This document shows positions 63,554 to 64,000 of a stretch of DNA of 64,000 nt, in pieces. This DNA comes from CAZEJS01 sp964512645. GTDB taxonomy: Bacteria; Actinomycetota; Geothermincolia; Fen-727; Anoxymicrobiaceae. The notes beneath the pieces were generated by a model. The model saw only the letters and a list, made by a program, of their open reading frames with translations. It ran no database searches and had not been told where the DNA came from. A program made the position numbers and the translations under genes. Position 1 is the first letter of the stretch; every line of letters begins with the position of its first letter. Location: the NCBI GenBank assembly GCA_964512645.1, contig CAZEJS010000002.1, positions 62,001 through 126,000 of the forward strand, written 5' to 3'.

Positions 63554-64000
63554 ATGAGCATCGAACAGGGAACTTTTGTGCAGAAATACGACCTGCTGGG
63601 TTGTATTCAGTGCGGCAGGTGCACCGGCGGCTGCCCCGTCACGGTCCGCACCGACCTGAACGTCCGCCGTTTCGTGAATGACACGATCGACGACGATCGA
63701 CTCGAAGAGCTCTCGGAGAAGCCCGAGGTATGGGATTGCACCACCTGCAACACCTGCGCGGTCCGCTGTCCCAAGGGCCTGGAGCCGTTCGAGGTCCTGA
63801 TGGGACTCCGCGCGATGCGGGCCGAGGAAGGCAACCTCGAGCCTACCGCGATCACCGCCCTCGAAAGCATGTTCAACAACGGCAACCCCTGGGGCAAAGC
63901 GGCGGCCAAGCGGGTCGACTGGATGCAGGGCATCGAAGGGGCGCGCGTCCTGGAGGAAGGCGAGAAGGCCGACGTCCTGATGCACGTCTGCTGCACCTCC
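63554..64000 (+). CDS. HdrC/HdrD-like iron-sulfur protein (3' end outside window)
   Basis: 149 codons are visible. Two 4Fe-4S motifs (CIQCGRCTGGCP; CTTCNTCAVRCP) with the spacing of HdrC, then DVLMHVCCTS, which looks like the start of an HdrB-type CCG domain. So it is either a fused HdrD-like protein or related to the proteins at 19.4 and 47.4 kb. ATG 63554 has GGAG eight bases upstream; an in-frame ATG at 63509 is possible. It is the third Hdr-type protein in this window. Confidence 0.85.
   Translation, partial: MSIEQGTFVQKYDLLGCIQCGRCTGGCPVTVRTDLNVRRFVNDTIDDDRLEELSEKPEVWDCTTCNTCAVRCPKGLEPFEVLMGLRAMRAEEGNLEPTAITALESMFNNGNPWGKAAAKRVDWMQGIEGARVLEEGEKADVLMHVCCTS

Overview
This is a gene-dense, high-GC segment of a bacterial chromosome, with about 58 protein genes, one tRNA and short spacers. 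It most resembles a deep-branching anaerobic Actinomycetota lineage (Geothermincolia/Anaerosomatia type). Three neighbourhoods support this placement: fhaA-fhaB-pstP-rodA-pbpA, a DUF6049-type protein followed by murJ, and a PknB-type kinase with PASTA domains. The anaerobic redox genes (aldehyde ferredoxin oxidoreductase, HdrD-like CCG proteins, a CO-dehydrogenase homologue, rubrerythrin) also fit. No phage, CRISPR array or intact mobile element is visible; one decayed IS1380-type transposase lies near 13.1 kb.

Layout. 1-9.8 kb: FAD oxidoreductase (cut by the window edge), AOR, a lipoprotein, an M23 peptidase with a large membrane part, GTP-type PEP carboxykinase, an alpha/beta hydrolase and a DUF362 ferredoxin. 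10-14 kb: a zinc-ribbon Ser/Thr kinase and M28 peptidase operon with lower local GC, the transposase remnant and a LolA-like lipoprotein. 14-17.4 kb: dnaB-rplI-rpsR-ssb-rpsF on the minus strand. 17.4-24.8 kb: metallo-beta-lactamase lipoprotein, ComFB, HdrD-like protein, YHS protein divergent from a glutaredoxin-CopA fusion, and a lipase-like protein. 24.8-29 kb: a second M28 peptidase and two hydrolases. 29-34.4 kb: the cell-wall/phosphosignalling cluster. 34.8-40.2 kb: DUF6049, murJ and small membrane proteins. 40.3-45.7 kb: a PLP enzyme, two paralogous FAD enzymes flanking an iron-sulfur flavoprotein, and a hydrolase with a histone-like tail. 45.9-49 kb: GlcD-like / CCG iron-sulfur / SCP2 operon, then tRNA-Pro. 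49.3-56.3 kb: CooS-like protein, AlkA-like glycosylase, Crp/Fnr regulator and a sulfur/Fe-S operon. 56.4-64 kb: a large secreted repeat protein, PknB, AIM24 and the start of another Hdr-like protein.

Three observations stand out. (1) At least five genes can only be read sensibly from ATC, ATA or CTG start codons, each behind a good Shine-Dalgarno sequence; one is the ribosomal protein gene rpsR. (2) The CooS homologue has Glu where CO dehydrogenases have a C-cluster cysteine, as in the deviant hybrid-cluster CooS-V, so it is probably not a CO dehydrogenase. (3) The IscS homologue beside IscU lacks the PLP-binding lysine and a PLP-contacting glutamine but keeps the mobile-loop cysteine. It sits with DsrE-like, TusA-like and rubrerythrin genes under an adjacent Crp/Fnr gene. 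Together these suggest an unusual Fe-S assembly, sulfur-relay and stress module.

Metabolically, AOR, PEPCK, the CCG/Hdr-like proteins and the five alpha/beta hydrolases suggest an anaerobe handling organic acids, aldehydes and lipids with ferredoxin-linked electron carriers. All functions are inferred from sequence motifs read by eye; no database search was run.
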